Assembly (NCBI GenBank): GCA_024363285.1
Contig: AP024711.1
Span: 62,001-126,000, forward strand
Origin: Leptolinea sp. HRD-7
GTDB taxonomy: Bacteria > Chloroflexota > Anaerolineae > Anaerolineales > Anaerolineaceae
DNA: 64,000 bases
Reading direction: 5' to 3'
This document shows positions 45,821 to 53,734 of this stretch, piece after piece (positions within the stretch are counted from its first letter, which is position 1; each line of letters begins with the position of its first letter). The notes beneath the pieces were generated by a model. It searched no databases and was not told the origin of the DNA. It was given only the letters and a program-made list of their open reading frames with translations. A program made the translations under genes and the position numbers.

Positions 45821-46297
45821 ATGGCAGCTCATAATCGTTGGTGGGAGATCGGCGAAATCGTTTTCGGGGTCCCTTTTCTGCTGGGCATCGGCCTGAATAT
45901 CGCTTTACCCCTTTCTATTTACCCCGCGGCATACCAGCCTGCCGGTATCGCCATCGGCGCACTTTTGATCATTGCCGGGGTGAGTCTGATCTCCGCCGCG
46001 CGCCGTGAAATGGCGCGTTTTCAGCAGCCTACCGACCCCGGGCAGCCCACCACGGGTCTGGTCACCACGGGAGTGTACGGTTTTTCGCGCAACCCGTTAT
46101 ACCTGGCGGCGGTACTGATATTCGCCGGACTGGCCATCGCGTTGAATAACCTCTGGGTGTTGGGTGGCACCGTTATCGGCGTCATCGTGTGCCATTTTAT
46201 GCTGATCGCCCCCGAAGAGCGCTATCTTGATGAGAAATTCGGTGACGATTTCGCGAAGTACACGGCACACGTCAACCGGTGGTTGGGCCGGCGGTAA
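45821..46297 (+). CDS. isoprenylcysteine carboxyl methyltransferase-like membrane protein
   Basis: The 158-residue protein, from ATG 45821 (AAGAGGA ribosome site; a longer frame from 45791 is rejected), has three to four membrane segments. The ICMT/PEMT signature runs from GLVTTGVYGFSRNPLYLAAVLIFAGLAI to APEERYLDEKFGDDFAKYTAHVNRWL. These proteins methylate small lipid-like or protein-terminal groups using S-adenosylmethionine. The bacterial substrates are mostly unknown. It converges on the following minus-strand gene with an 8-base gap. Confidence 0.85.
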   Translation: MAAHNRWWEIGEIVFGVPFLLGIGLNIALPLSIYPAAYQPAGIAIGALLIIAGVSLISAARREMARFQQPTDPGQPTTGLVTTGVYGFSRNPLYLAAVLIFAGLAIALNNLWVLGGTVIGVIVCHFMLIAPEERYLDEKFGDDFAKYTAHVNRWLGRR

Positions 46298-46305
46298 GCA
46301 CCCGG

Positions 46306-46638
46306 TTATTTTTTAGCCGGCAGCCGCGTGACTTCGTCCCATAGATGACATAGCGTCAGCACCGGGTGTTGCCAGATCATGCGCGGCCCCGCGTAGCGCA
46401 TCACCTGCCGCACCTTTTCGCGCATGTCCGGTTTGTAGCAATGTACGGGACACCGTCCGCATACCGGTTTGTTTTCCTGAAACTTGCATTTATCCAACCG
46501 CTTGAGGGCATAGTCCAACAGGGTACGGCAATCGTCACATAAACCGTCAGGCGTGTGATGGTTGTCACGGCAATAGATGCCGGTCATGATTCGCAGAGTT
46601 TCGCGTTCGCGGTCTAGGCGGTTCAAGGATGTAGGCAA
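46306..46638 (-). CDS. ygbA: YgbA-like nitrous oxide-stimulated promoter family protein
   Basis: The 110-residue protein has the Cys/His pattern of the family. MTGIYCRDNHHTPDGLCDDCRTLLDYA is followed by LDKCKFQENKPVCGRCPVHCYKPDMREKVRQVMRYAGPRM. The multiple Cys may bind iron or an iron-sulfur cluster. In Enterobacteria ygbA is linked to nitric-oxide stress; here this is by homology only. The TTG start at 46638 lacks a strong ribosome site, and an ATG at residue 18 (MTGIYC) is the alternative. No NO-response regulator is nearby. Confidence 0.85.
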   Translation of the reverse strand: MPTSLNRLDRERETLRIMTGIYCRDNHHTPDGLCDDCRTLLDYALKRLDKCKFQENKPVCGRCPVHCYKPDMREKVRQVMRYAGPRMIWQHPVLTLCHLWDEVTRLPAKK

Positions 46639-46721
46639 GGTTATATCTTCTTTTATCCAGTAAATTCAATTTCGTTGCAATACCATATCAGTATTGATAA
46701 ATTACTCCAATGAAATCCGGG

Positions 46722-47447
46722 TTAAATCCGTTCCGCCTCAAACTGTGACTGCATCGCGTCCAGAAAACGGAACAGGTATGTGTTAATTTCAGGGTAATTG
46801 TGACTCCGCAGCGCGGCGGCGCTCTGCACAAACGGCAGGCTATTGTACGCCTCCAGCTCGCCACCGCAGTTAGCGATCATCCCCTCCACCGATTCACGGG
46901 TGAATTCCAGATGGCACTGGAAGCCGTAGACCTTCGGCGTGTAACGCACAATCTGCCGGGGGCAGCCCTTGCTGACAGCCAGCACGGCGGATTCGCTGGT
47001 GAGGCCCGGCATGTCACCATGCCAGTGGCCGGAGGGGAACTCCGGCGGGAAGGATGAGAAAACCGGGTCGGCTTTACCCTCGTCCGTCAGAGTGACGTCA
47101 AACACGCCGATCTCGCGCTGCGGGCTATGGTCAAAGTGCCCACCCAGCGCCTCGCCGATAAGCTGCGCGCCCAGGCACACACCCAGCACGTATTTGTCTG
47201 TGTATATACAGTCGCGGATGAAGTCAATCTCTTCCTTCGCGTGGAAATGCGGGCATTCCGCTTCGGTGGTGGACGGGCTTTGCGGCCCGCCCATCACGAT
47301 CAGGTAGTCCAATCCGGCCGTGGTGGGCGGCAGCGCGTCATCGCGGTAGAAGCGCGTAAAGGTAATGGTATGACGGTGCTCAATCCCCCAGGTCAATATG
47401 GCGCCGGGCGTTTCAAAGGATTCGTGCATGAGTATGTGGATGTTCAT
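46722..47447 (-). CDS. class I glutamine amidotransferase-like protein
   Basis: The 241-residue stand-alone glutaminase-type domain is related to the N-terminal part of GMP synthase. It has the nucleophile elbow GVCLGAQLIGEALGG with its Cys near residue 93, and GFQCHLEFTRES near 175, giving the His-Glu of the triad. No synthase domain is attached. Such proteins act in glutamine or gamma-glutamyl amine turnover, or are uncharacterised. The start ATG at 47447 is near the GGCATGAAC context. Single gene. Confidence 0.85.
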   Translation of the reverse strand: MNIHILMHESFETPGAILTWGIEHRHTITFTRFYRDDALPPTTAGLDYLIVMGGPQSPSTTEAECPHFHAKEEIDFIRDCIYTDKYVLGVCLGAQLIGEALGGHFDHSPQREIGVFDVTLTDEGKADPVFSSFPPEFPSGHWHGDMPGLTSESAVLAVSKGCPRQIVRYTPKVYGFQCHLEFTRESVEGMIANCGGELEAYNSLPFVQSAAALRSHNYPEINTYLFRFLDAMQSQFEAERI

Positions 47448-47526
47448 GCCGATATTATATAAGGAAGGAACGCGCGAGGAAACCGGTTGCGGGGAAAATC
47501 ACCCGAATGGGGAAGGGAAAAATAAA

Positions 47527-47558
47527 ACCGGGTGGTGTTGATTTCGACACCATCCGGT
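47527..47558 (-). terminator. hairpin terminator of the MFS-SDR-membrane operon
   Basis: ACCGGGTGGTGT (47527-47538) pairs with ACACCATCCGGT (47547-47558) with one wobble. Read on the minus strand it is followed by TTTTATTTTT. It lies 24 bases beyond the stop of the last operon gene. Confidence 0.8.
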
Positions 47559-47581
47559 AAAAATCCATATTTCTTTACACC

Positions 47582-48259
47582 CTATTTCATCATCCGCAGG
47601 GCGATGAACGCCGCGGCCACATACGCGCAGGTCTTGGGGATCATCAGCATCCCCAGCAACGGGACGGCCGCAGACCACAAAATCACCGGCGCGTAGAACA
47701 GGTACGAGAGGGCGATCATCCAGCCGATGAGCTCGAATGGTTTATCGCCCGCTTTGCGTGCGTCTCGCAGGATCAACGCCATCACGCCCAGCCCCTGCAC
47801 CACCAGGAAGCTGTTGCGCAGCAGGCTCCAGCCATAGGGCGGCGTCAACGCCTCCCACTGGTTCTGCGGGAAGGCCATAACCACAAGGCGGACTATGCCG
47901 GCGGCGATCAGCGCCCACTGGAACCAGCCCATTTTCTTGTTAAAGCGCACCCGCCACACATCCACCAGCAGCATGTAAAACACGGTGACCGTCACCGCGG
48001 TGCTCAACGCGCCGATGCCCACCAGCGCTGAATTGGCTTCCAGTCCGCCATTTAGAATGGCGAACGCCCTGAAACCCACGTGACCGCTGTCACCCAGCGC
48101 CAGCATCACGAACATCCACAGCAGCCTCGTGAAAACCGGCCGGTTTGCCGCGGCTGTCTTGCCGAAACGCGCCAGCATCAGCCCCACTACCGTCCAGATG
48201 GTCAGCAGGTAGGCAATATTGAATACCAGTTCCACCATTGTTCGTAATTCCGAACTCAT
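47582..48259 (-). CDS. seven-segment membrane protein of unknown function
   Basis: The 225-residue protein has about seven hydrophobic segments, with charged loops such as FGKTAAANRPVFTRLL and WRVRFNKKMGW. I do not recognise a named family. It is last gene of a three-gene minus-strand operon (MFS transporter, SDR, this gene) with a 15-base gap to the SDR. Its cotranscription with an exporter suggests a membrane role in the same detoxification or export pathway. Confidence 0.72.
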   Translation of the reverse strand: MSSELRTMVELVFNIAYLLTIWTVVGLMLARFGKTAAANRPVFTRLLWMFVMLALGDSGHVGFRAFAILNGGLEANSALVGIGALSTAVTVTVFYMLLVDVWRVRFNKKMGWFQWALIAAGIVRLVVMAFPQNQWEALTPPYGWSLLRNSFLVVQGLGVMALILRDARKAGDKPFELIGWMIALSYLFYAPVILWSAAVPLLGMLMIPKTCAYVAAAFIALRMMK

Positions 48260-48274
48260 TCTTCACCTCCACCA

Positions 48275-49141
48275 TTAATCCGGCTGCCAGGGGGCAACCG
48301 TTGTCATATCCACTTCGCTGGTCTTCGGCGCTGTTCCGGTGACTTTCCACCACAGTTCACGCAGGGCCCCGCGTACCAGCACACCCGTGGTGAAAACATT
48401 CCCCTCAATTCCGGTCTTTCCGTCGGTGGCCGGTCCGGCCAGCCACACGGCTTTCTTCGCCGGCTCCTCCGCCGGTTTGGCCCACATGCGCACAATGACA
48501 GGGAAGGACTTCAATTTTTCCTCCGACCCGGCGATCACCTCATTGCGCACCAGCAGATCCGTGAGCACCATACCGGGGTTGAGCGCGAAGATGCCGATGC
48601 CCGTCTGGTCTTTGTTTTCGGCCGCCAGCGCCTTTGTGAAGTGCCGGATCCACACCTTTGACGAGCCGTACGCGTTCTGCCATGGGGCGGGTTTGTTGTA
48701 GCCCATCCCAAGCATGTTGATCAGCTTACCGCCTCCCTGCTTTTTAAAGTGGGACAAAGCCGTGATCGACCCGTAATACGTACCCAGAATATTGGTGCGC
48801 ACCACGCCTTCAAATACGCGCGGATCGAACTGCGCGGTCGGGCCGTAGGGGCCGGTCACCCCGGCGTTGTTCACCCAGATGTCGATTTTGCCGAACTCCT
48901 TTACCGCCAGCGCGGCCAGTGACTGAACCTGCGCGAGGTCCGCCACGTCGACGGACATACCGGCGGCCTGCCAGCCCCGCGCGCGAAAATCCGCCGCGGT
49001 CTGTTCCACCGCCTGCGCCGAGCGTGACGAAACCACCACGGCCGCGCCTTCGGCCGCATACGCCTGCGCGATGGCCAGCCCGAGTCCGCGCGTGCTACCG
49101 GTGATCACTGCCACCTTGCCAGTCAAAATACCCATAATCAC
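48275..49141 (-). CDS. short-chain dehydrogenase/reductase
   Basis: The 288-residue enzyme has the classical SDR cofactor site TGSTRGLGLAIAQAYA near residue 16 and the structural NNAGV near 95. The active-site Tyr and Lys are in NAYGSSKVW near 165, and NPGMVLTDLL follows. It oxidises or reduces an unknown small molecule with NAD(P). SVDVADLAQ near 65 supports a typical cofactor pocket. The C-terminal 50 residues are longer than in many SDRs. It starts nine bases after the MFS stop. ATG 49135 is an alternative to 49141. Confidence 0.88.
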   Translation of the reverse strand: MIMGILTGKVAVITGSTRGLGLAIAQAYAAEGAAVVVSSRSAQAVEQTAADFRARGWQAAGMSVDVADLAQVQSLAALAVKEFGKIDIWVNNAGVTGPYGPTAQFDPRVFEGVVRTNILGTYYGSITALSHFKKQGGGKLINMLGMGYNKPAPWQNAYGSSKVWIRHFTKALAAENKDQTGIGIFALNPGMVLTDLLVRNEVIAGSEEKLKSFPVIVRMWAKPAEEPAKKAVWLAGPATDGKTGIEGNVFTTGVLVRGALRELWWKVTGTAPKTSEVDMTTVAPWQPD

Positions 49142-49150
49142 ACCGTCCTT

Positions 49151-50449
49151 TCAGTCCAATCCCGATGCCGGAGCGGCTTCGGTGGGATCAACAGGTAGAG
49201 TATTGAAGGAAGAACCAAAAACTTTGAAAGCGTATACCAGCGCGAGCAACTGCACCAGCGCGCCGGTCCAGAACGAGAGAGTGGCGGTCATATCATAGGC
49301 GAAGCCGGCCCACAACGGGCCGATCCCCCGGCCGAGCGCCTGAAAGGAATTGTTCATCCCCATGGCCGTGCCCTGCCCGCCGCGCGCGCGTTTGCTGATC
49401 AGCGAGGTGACCGACGGCGCGAGCAGCACATTGCCCATATTGAACACCAGCGCGCTGATGATCAACATCGGTTTTACGGATGCCAGCGCCATACCGATGA
49501 ACCCGAGTATGCCCACCAGCAATCCTCCCTTAATGATCCGTGTTTCACCAAAGCGGCGGGTCAACGGGCCGATCACAATACCCTGCTCGATCACCGAAAC
49601 CAGACCCAGTCCGCCCATCAACAGTCCCACTTCAGAGGGACCCATAGAGAAGTGCTGCCCGCCATAGAGTGAGAATACCGATTCCATATTGGCCAGGGCG
49701 AATGCCAGCAGAAAAGCCATGGCCATCAGGAAACCGGATGGTCCTTTCAAACCGGCAGCCAGTGAGCGGAAGAAGGGATCGCGCTTCGCGTCCACATGGT
49801 GTTTGCGGGCTTCAGCAGGCAGTGATTCGGGGAGGAATAGATGAATGAACGGCGCGGCCAACAGAGCCAACAAAGCGCTGGCAAAGAATGGGATGGAAAG
49901 GTTGATCAGCTTTCCGGTAGAAGGGTCGGTGGTCACCTGCAGCAGCGGGGTGAGCCAGCCCGGCAATGGCAGCGAAATACCCGTCAACAAACCGCCCAGC
50001 ATAGGCCCGAAGATCATCCCCAGCCCCATTGAAGCGCCCATCAGCCCTACTCCTTTGGAACGGTCGTCGGGCGTGGTGATATCGGCAATATACGCCATGG
50101 CTGTAGGCAACGCGGCAGAAGAAAGCACGCCAGCCAGTGTACGCGAGAGGGTGAATTGCACAATATCCTGCGAGAGCCCCTGCAGTATAAAAGCCAGAAA
50201 GTAACCAAATATCCCGGTCAACAATACCGGCTTGCGGCCGATACGGTCAGAGAGCCGACCCCACATGGGCGCGAACAAAAACTGCATCAGCGAGTACAAT
50301 GACATCATCAACCCCAGGGCGCTGCCCGAGGCTTTGAAATGAATAATGTAAAATGACATCAACGGTAACGCGATGCCGAACCCCAGCATCACGATCACCA
50401 GCGAAGCGGCAAGGAGAATTTTTGCGGTCTTTTGTTGTTCCGGTTTCAC
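49151..50449 (-). CDS. MFS transporter (TetA-like drug:H+ antiporter type)
   Basis: The 432-residue transporter, from GTG 50449 with AAGGAAA seven bases before it, has twelve membrane segments. The MFS motif A is MWGRLSDRIGRKPVLLTG near residue 64. GLMGASMGLGMIFGPMLGG near 145 is the proton-antiport motif C type. A central charged loop (LPAEARKHHVDAKRD) joins the two halves. It probably exports drugs or toxic metabolites. The longer frame to TTG 50470 is less likely. It is divergent from a MarR regulator and heads the operon with the SDR and a membrane protein. Confidence 0.9.
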   Translation of the reverse strand: MKPEQQKTAKILLAASLVIVMLGFGIALPLMSFYIIHFKASGSALGLMMSLYSLMQFLFAPMWGRLSDRIGRKPVLLTGIFGYFLAFILQGLSQDIVQFTLSRTLAGVLSSAALPTAMAYIADITTPDDRSKGVGLMGASMGLGMIFGPMLGGLLTGISLPLPGWLTPLLQVTTDPSTGKLINLSIPFFASALLALLAAPFIHLFLPESLPAEARKHHVDAKRDPFFRSLAAGLKGPSGFLMAMAFLLAFALANMESVFSLYGGQHFSMGPSEVGLLMGGLGLVSVIEQGIVIGPLTRRFGETRIIKGGLLVGILGFIGMALASVKPMLIISALVFNMGNVLLAPSVTSLISKRARGGQGTAMGMNNSFQALGRGIGPLWAGFAYDMTATLSFWTGALVQLLALVYAFKVFGSSFNTLPVDPTEAAPASGLD

Positions 50450-50477
50450 GAATAATTTCCTTTTGAACAAATTTAGT

Positions 50478-50514
50478 TAATTGTCTTGAATAGTTAAGTA
50501 TTCTTATATATAAT
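50478..50514 (+). promoter_or_regulatory. MarR promoter and likely operator in the divergent region
   Basis: TTGAAT (50486-50491), a 17-bp spacer and TATAAT (50509-50514) form a good promoter toward the MarR gene. It overlaps TTAATTGTCTTGAATAGTTAA (50477-50497), an imperfect dyad with TTAA ends, as expected for a MarR operator. The 50-bp gap must serve both directions. Confidence 0.55.
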
Positions 50515-50553
50515 CGGGTAATGAAATCCTGTCAAGATGGTGGAACAGTTGAA

Positions 50554-51000
50554 ATGACAACGAATGAAATTGATGACGCGATCATGGAGTGGACAGCCGT
50601 CTTTGTGCGTCTGTGGATGCATGATGTGAACAATTACACCCGGTCCGCCGGCCTGTCTTTCGGTCAGATGAATTTAATGCTGCACTTGCATTACAAAGGA
50701 GCCTGTGAAGTCAGCGGCGTTTCGGAGGTGATGCAGATGACCGCTCCCGGCGCCAGCCAGATGGTGGAGCGCATGGTACAGCAGGGCCTGGTGACACGCA
50801 GCGAGGTGCCGGGTGATCGGCGTGTGCGAATTGTCTGCCTCACGGAACAGGGGAAGAACGTGGTAAATGAGTGCATCCATCTTCACAGGAAATGGGTTCA
50901 CGATCTTGGACAGTCGCTTTCGGCAGAAGATCAGGCACAGGCCGCGCGGATCATGCGTCAACTCACAGAAAACGCCGCCAGATTGACACCAGCCGAATAA
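50554..51000 (+). CDS. MarR-family transcriptional regulator
   Basis: The regulator is 148 residues from ATG 50554, with a GGTGGA-like site before it. The frame is also open from ATG 50521, which sits at the predicted transcription start and would be leaderless. It has the MarR winged-helix layout. SEVMQMTAPGASQMVERMVQQGLVTRSEV is the recognition helix region; PGDRRVRIVCLTEQGKNVV is the DRR wing. It is expected to repress the divergent MFS-SDR-membrane operon, and itself, until a ligand binds. Ligand unknown. Confidence 0.9.
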   Translation: MTTNEIDDAIMEWTAVFVRLWMHDVNNYTRSAGLSFGQMNLMLHLHYKGACEVSGVSEVMQMTAPGASQMVERMVQQGLVTRSEVPGDRRVRIVCLTEQGKNVVNECIHLHRKWVHDLGQSLSAEDQAQAARIMRQLTENAARLTPAE

Positions 51001-51551
51001 TTCAAGCACATCCTGTACTTCTTCCTTTCAGGTTAGAGATTTCTTAAATTCCGGTTTTTTGTAAGGCCTTTCTGGAAAGAAAACGTTACAGCTTACATTT
51101 TTTTACATTTGGTTCAGAAATTGCCCTTAATCCGGTCGTAAAACTATAGTATTTTTAACCTTAATGTACTATTCTATACGTACATAACCGTTTTCCGACA
51201 GCTTTCTTCGGATAAAGGCACATTGTGGTTTATCAGGGGTCGGTTGACCAGTCAGTAAAGAAGCCTGAGGGGTGCGTGAACAGGCCGGGTCGCCGCCATA
51301 AAGTCAACCTGACTGCCAGAAAACCCGGTGCCCATCAGTCGCAACGTCCCACGAATCACCGGAACACCGTAGGCGCGAGCCAGAGAACGTCAGACCGCTG
51401 CCCACCGATCAAACATCCGGTGCCATGAGCCACCTGGAATCATCCTGATTCCCCATATCGTGATCGCAAAGCCTGACACGTCACCGCCACCCTACGCCGG
51501 TTGTATTTTTTTTATCTTTTTGATCGGATAAAAAGGAATGGAGTGACCCCC
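51001..51551 (+). promoter_or_regulatory. long leader before degenerate GGDEF gene, with TTACAT repeats
   Basis: This 551-bp gap holds TTACA at 51086, 51093 and 51103, with TTACATTT repeated at 51093-51100 and 51103-51110 about one helical turn apart. The TTACAT repeats match the motif seen at 703 and 53613. From 51220 to 51500 the sequence is GC-richer and contains several short complementary pairs (GGTTGAC / GTCAACC, CCGGTG / CACCGG). No coding frame there is convincing. It could be a structured leader, but no named RNA family was recognised. Confidence 0.35.
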
Positions 51552-52607
51552 ATGCGAATGACAATCAGACAAAATCATAATCATGTAACGACCCAGACAA
51601 AACCACGCGACCCCGGCCTTCAGGTTCTGGATTATCTGGGCGAAATGAGCCGCGTGGACACAGAAGAAGAAGCCATTCAGCGCATCACACAGTTATTCCG
51701 GTTTATTTTTTCCGGTCAGGAAGTGATCTATGTCTCGCTGCATGGCGACCTGATCGTGGCGGTCGAACCGGCTGACACACCGCCCGAAGTCTCCGTCTCG
51801 CTTGTGCAACAATCGAAAAGCACAAATCCCGGGTTGCCTTCCCATGGTATTCTGGCCAGCTATATATTTCCCATCACATCACTAACCGGAACACTCGGAC
51901 TGGTAGCACTGCTAAAAACCAGCGCCCACTCATTGGAACAGCACCTGCTGGATATGGGGCGGATGGCCGCGCTGTATTCCGGTGTGGTAATCTCTAACAT
52001 TCGTTCCATGCAGAGATTGCGCGAAGATGAGAAACTGCTGCATAAACAGGGTAATGCTGACGCGCAATCCGGCCTTTCGAGCCGCCGGTACTTTTTTGAG
52101 ATCGCCGAAGCAGAGTTCAAACGCTCCAAACGCTACGACCGTCCGCTGAGCGCCATACTTATGGACATCGACAATTTTAAGACATTGACCAAACAATATG
52201 GCCCAGAAACCGGCGATCGCATAGTGCATGAGATCTCACGTATCTTGACAAAAGAACTGCGCGATTCCGATATCCGCGTTCGGTTGGGCGGACAGGAACT
52301 GCTGGTTCTGTTACCCGAGACCAGCCTGCGCTACGCACAAACATTGGCAGAACGGCTGCGCAAACGGGTTTGCGAAACAGCTTTTGCCATGGAAGATTAC
52401 ACGGTGAACATCACCATCAGTCTGGGTGTGGTCGGGCTGACCCGAAGCGTGAAGTCTTTGGAAGAATTCATCAACAATGGAGACCAGGCATTGCACCGCG
52501 CCCGTCATTCCGGCGGGAACCAGGTTTCCACCTGGGGTACAGTGACCCCCGAATACCAGTCAATGGTCATCCTTCAAGAAACTGACCACCGGATTGGCTT
52601 CTACTAA
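51552..52607 (+). CDS. GGDEF-domain protein with degenerate active site (GGQEL)
   Basis: From ATG 51552 (GGAATGGAG before it) the protein has 351 residues. An N-terminal GAF-like sensor (about 35-160) is followed by a short coiled linker and a GGDEF domain (about 195-340). The nucleotide-binding residues MDIDNFK are present, but the signature reads GGQEL, not GG(D/E)EF. This probably destroys diguanylate cyclase activity. An RDSD sequence sits exactly five residues before it, so the RxxD inhibitory site is intact. It may therefore act as a c-di-GMP receptor. No membrane segment. The start is uncertain; ATG 51558 is close. Confidence 0.85.
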   Translation: MRMTIRQNHNHVTTQTKPRDPGLQVLDYLGEMSRVDTEEEAIQRITQLFRFIFSGQEVIYVSLHGDLIVAVEPADTPPEVSVSLVQQSKSTNPGLPSHGILASYIFPITSLTGTLGLVALLKTSAHSLEQHLLDMGRMAALYSGVVISNIRSMQRLREDEKLLHKQGNADAQSGLSSRRYFFEIAEAEFKRSKRYDRPLSAILMDIDNFKTLTKQYGPETGDRIVHEISRILTKELRDSDIRVRLGGQELLVLLPETSLRYAQTLAERLRKRVCETAFAMEDYTVNITISLGVVGLTRSVKSLEEFINNGDQALHRARHSGGNQVSTWGTVTPEYQSMVILQETDHRIGFY

Positions 52608-52648
52608 AGCCACCCTCTCCCTCTTTTACTGGATTCGTACTGGCAACC

Positions 52649-52678
52649 TTCAGGGTGGACCACCCGGCCCACCCTGAA
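52649..52678. terminator. stem-loop after degenerate GGDEF gene (possible terminator)
   Basis: TTCAGGGTGG (52649-52658) and CCACCCTGAA (52669-52678) form a perfect 10-bp stem. There is no long T run, so it is only a possible end. 52679-52814 shows no other feature besides the next gene's leader. Confidence 0.4.
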
Positions 52679-52814
52679 AAGTAATACCGCCATCAACAAA
52701 GGCACATATATTGCAACCCAATCCCTGTCAAAATTGAAAGTTGTCCTCCTTTCTCCGGGAAGTTATAATCTTCATTAATTATTTGATTAATCAACCTGTG
52801 GAGAAGATTTTTTC

Positions 52815-53111
52815 ATGCCTGTAAACGTGACGGCAACGTACGCCCGCATCCATCTGGGGGAATTATTCACGGCAGCCCGTAAGGAGCCTGTCTTCATTGA
52901 ACGCGACGGGCAGCCTTTAGCCGTTTTGCTTTCACGTGAGCAGTTCGACCACCTCAACGCCCTGGAAAAACCACCGGATTGGCGCACCCTGGTGGCACAA
53001 TCGCGCGAATTCGTTCGAGAAGATCTGGCCGGCCGACTCCTTGCCCTGCCGGAAGAAGTGATCACCGAATTGCGGGAGGACAGAAATGAGCAGTCAGATC
53101 ATCTGTATTGA
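52815..53111 (+). CDS. Phd/YefM-like antitoxin
   Basis: The 98-residue protein is Phd-type. It starts MPVNVTATYARIHLGELFTAARKEPV, a DNA-binding fold, then FIERDGQPLAVLLSREQFD. A long helical acidic C-terminus follows, which should neutralise the toxin. A GGAGAAG ribosome site precedes it. It overlaps the PIN toxin start by 26 bases, a normal tight arrangement in such pairs. Confidence 0.83.
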   Translation: MPVNVTATYARIHLGELFTAARKEPVFIERDGQPLAVLLSREQFDHLNALEKPPDWRTLVAQSREFVREDLAGRLLALPEEVITELREDRNEQSDHLY

Positions 53112-53541
53112 TCCCGGCCCGGTCATTCAACTCACCACGTTTCCACGCAATAATGCTATCAAAACGCTGTGGGACCGTTGGGAAAAAGAACAGCGGCGTA
53201 TCCTGGCGCCATCCAACCTGTTCTATGATGTCACCAATGTATTGGCCGCGTACGTTCGACAGGGTATGCTGAGCCCGCGCACCGTACAGGCCATTCTTCA
53301 AGCCTGCCACGCCCTCCCCATCCATCTGGTGGATGATCCGGATATTCAGACCCGCGCGCTGCAACTCACCGGAAGGTACAACCTGCCCATCGGCTGCGAC
53401 CCGCATTATCTGGCATTGGCCGAAAAGTTGGATAAAGAATTGTGGACGTATGACCGGCGGTTGGCGATGGTTGTCAATCAGGCAGGGTCGGTTGCGCGCG
53501 TGCGTTGGATCGGTAGAAAACAGGAATTGGCTACGGTTTGA
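53086..53541 (+). CDS. PIN-domain toxin
   Basis: The 151-residue protein is PIN-like, with acidic positions Asp9 (CIDPGPVI), Asp in LFYDVTNVL (about 46, where many relatives have Glu), CDPHYLALAE (about 105), and Asp in WTYDRRLA. The pattern suggests VapC-type RNase. It overlaps the antitoxin gene, so expression is coupled. It is unlike the PIN toxin at 28553 and likely an independent acquisition. Confidence 0.83.
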   Translation: MSSQIICIDPGPVIQLTTFPRNNAIKTLWDRWEKEQRRILAPSNLFYDVTNVLAAYVRQGMLSPRTVQAILQACHALPIHLVDDPDIQTRALQLTGRYNLPIGCDPHYLALAEKLDKELWTYDRRLAMVVNQAGSVARVRWIGRKQELATV

Positions 53542-53612
53542 TATTCATCTACCCACCGGGTTCCTTAAAACACAATTTTTGCCCTTGTAATTGGACTGTG
53601 AATAGTTTAGAC

Positions 53613-53631
53613 TTACATTTAAGTTACATTT
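53613..53631 (+). promoter_or_regulatory. TTACATTT direct repeat before OmpR-type regulator
   Basis: TTACATTT at 53613-53620 and 53624-53631, 11 bp start to start, about 100 bp before a winged-helix response regulator. It fits autoregulation of that regulator, since the same motif precedes other genes at 703 and 51093. Nothing else is seen between 53542 and 53734. Confidence 0.45.
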
Positions 53632-53734
53632 CTGTAGCTTAATTGCCATTGGTTGGTTGGACAGAGCGAATTTCATTGGGGCAGATGCGTATCTGGACGG
53701 CTTTGCCACAACCTGAAAGAAAGGAGAATATCTG

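Noticed and set aside
51440..51505. GCAAAGCC followed by GCCGG, like a c-di-GMP-I riboswitch, before a GGDEF gene
   Set aside because: Only the short motif matches. The GGGAC stem and the preceding AAACC loop at correct distance are missing, and an 8-base match is expected by chance in this window.
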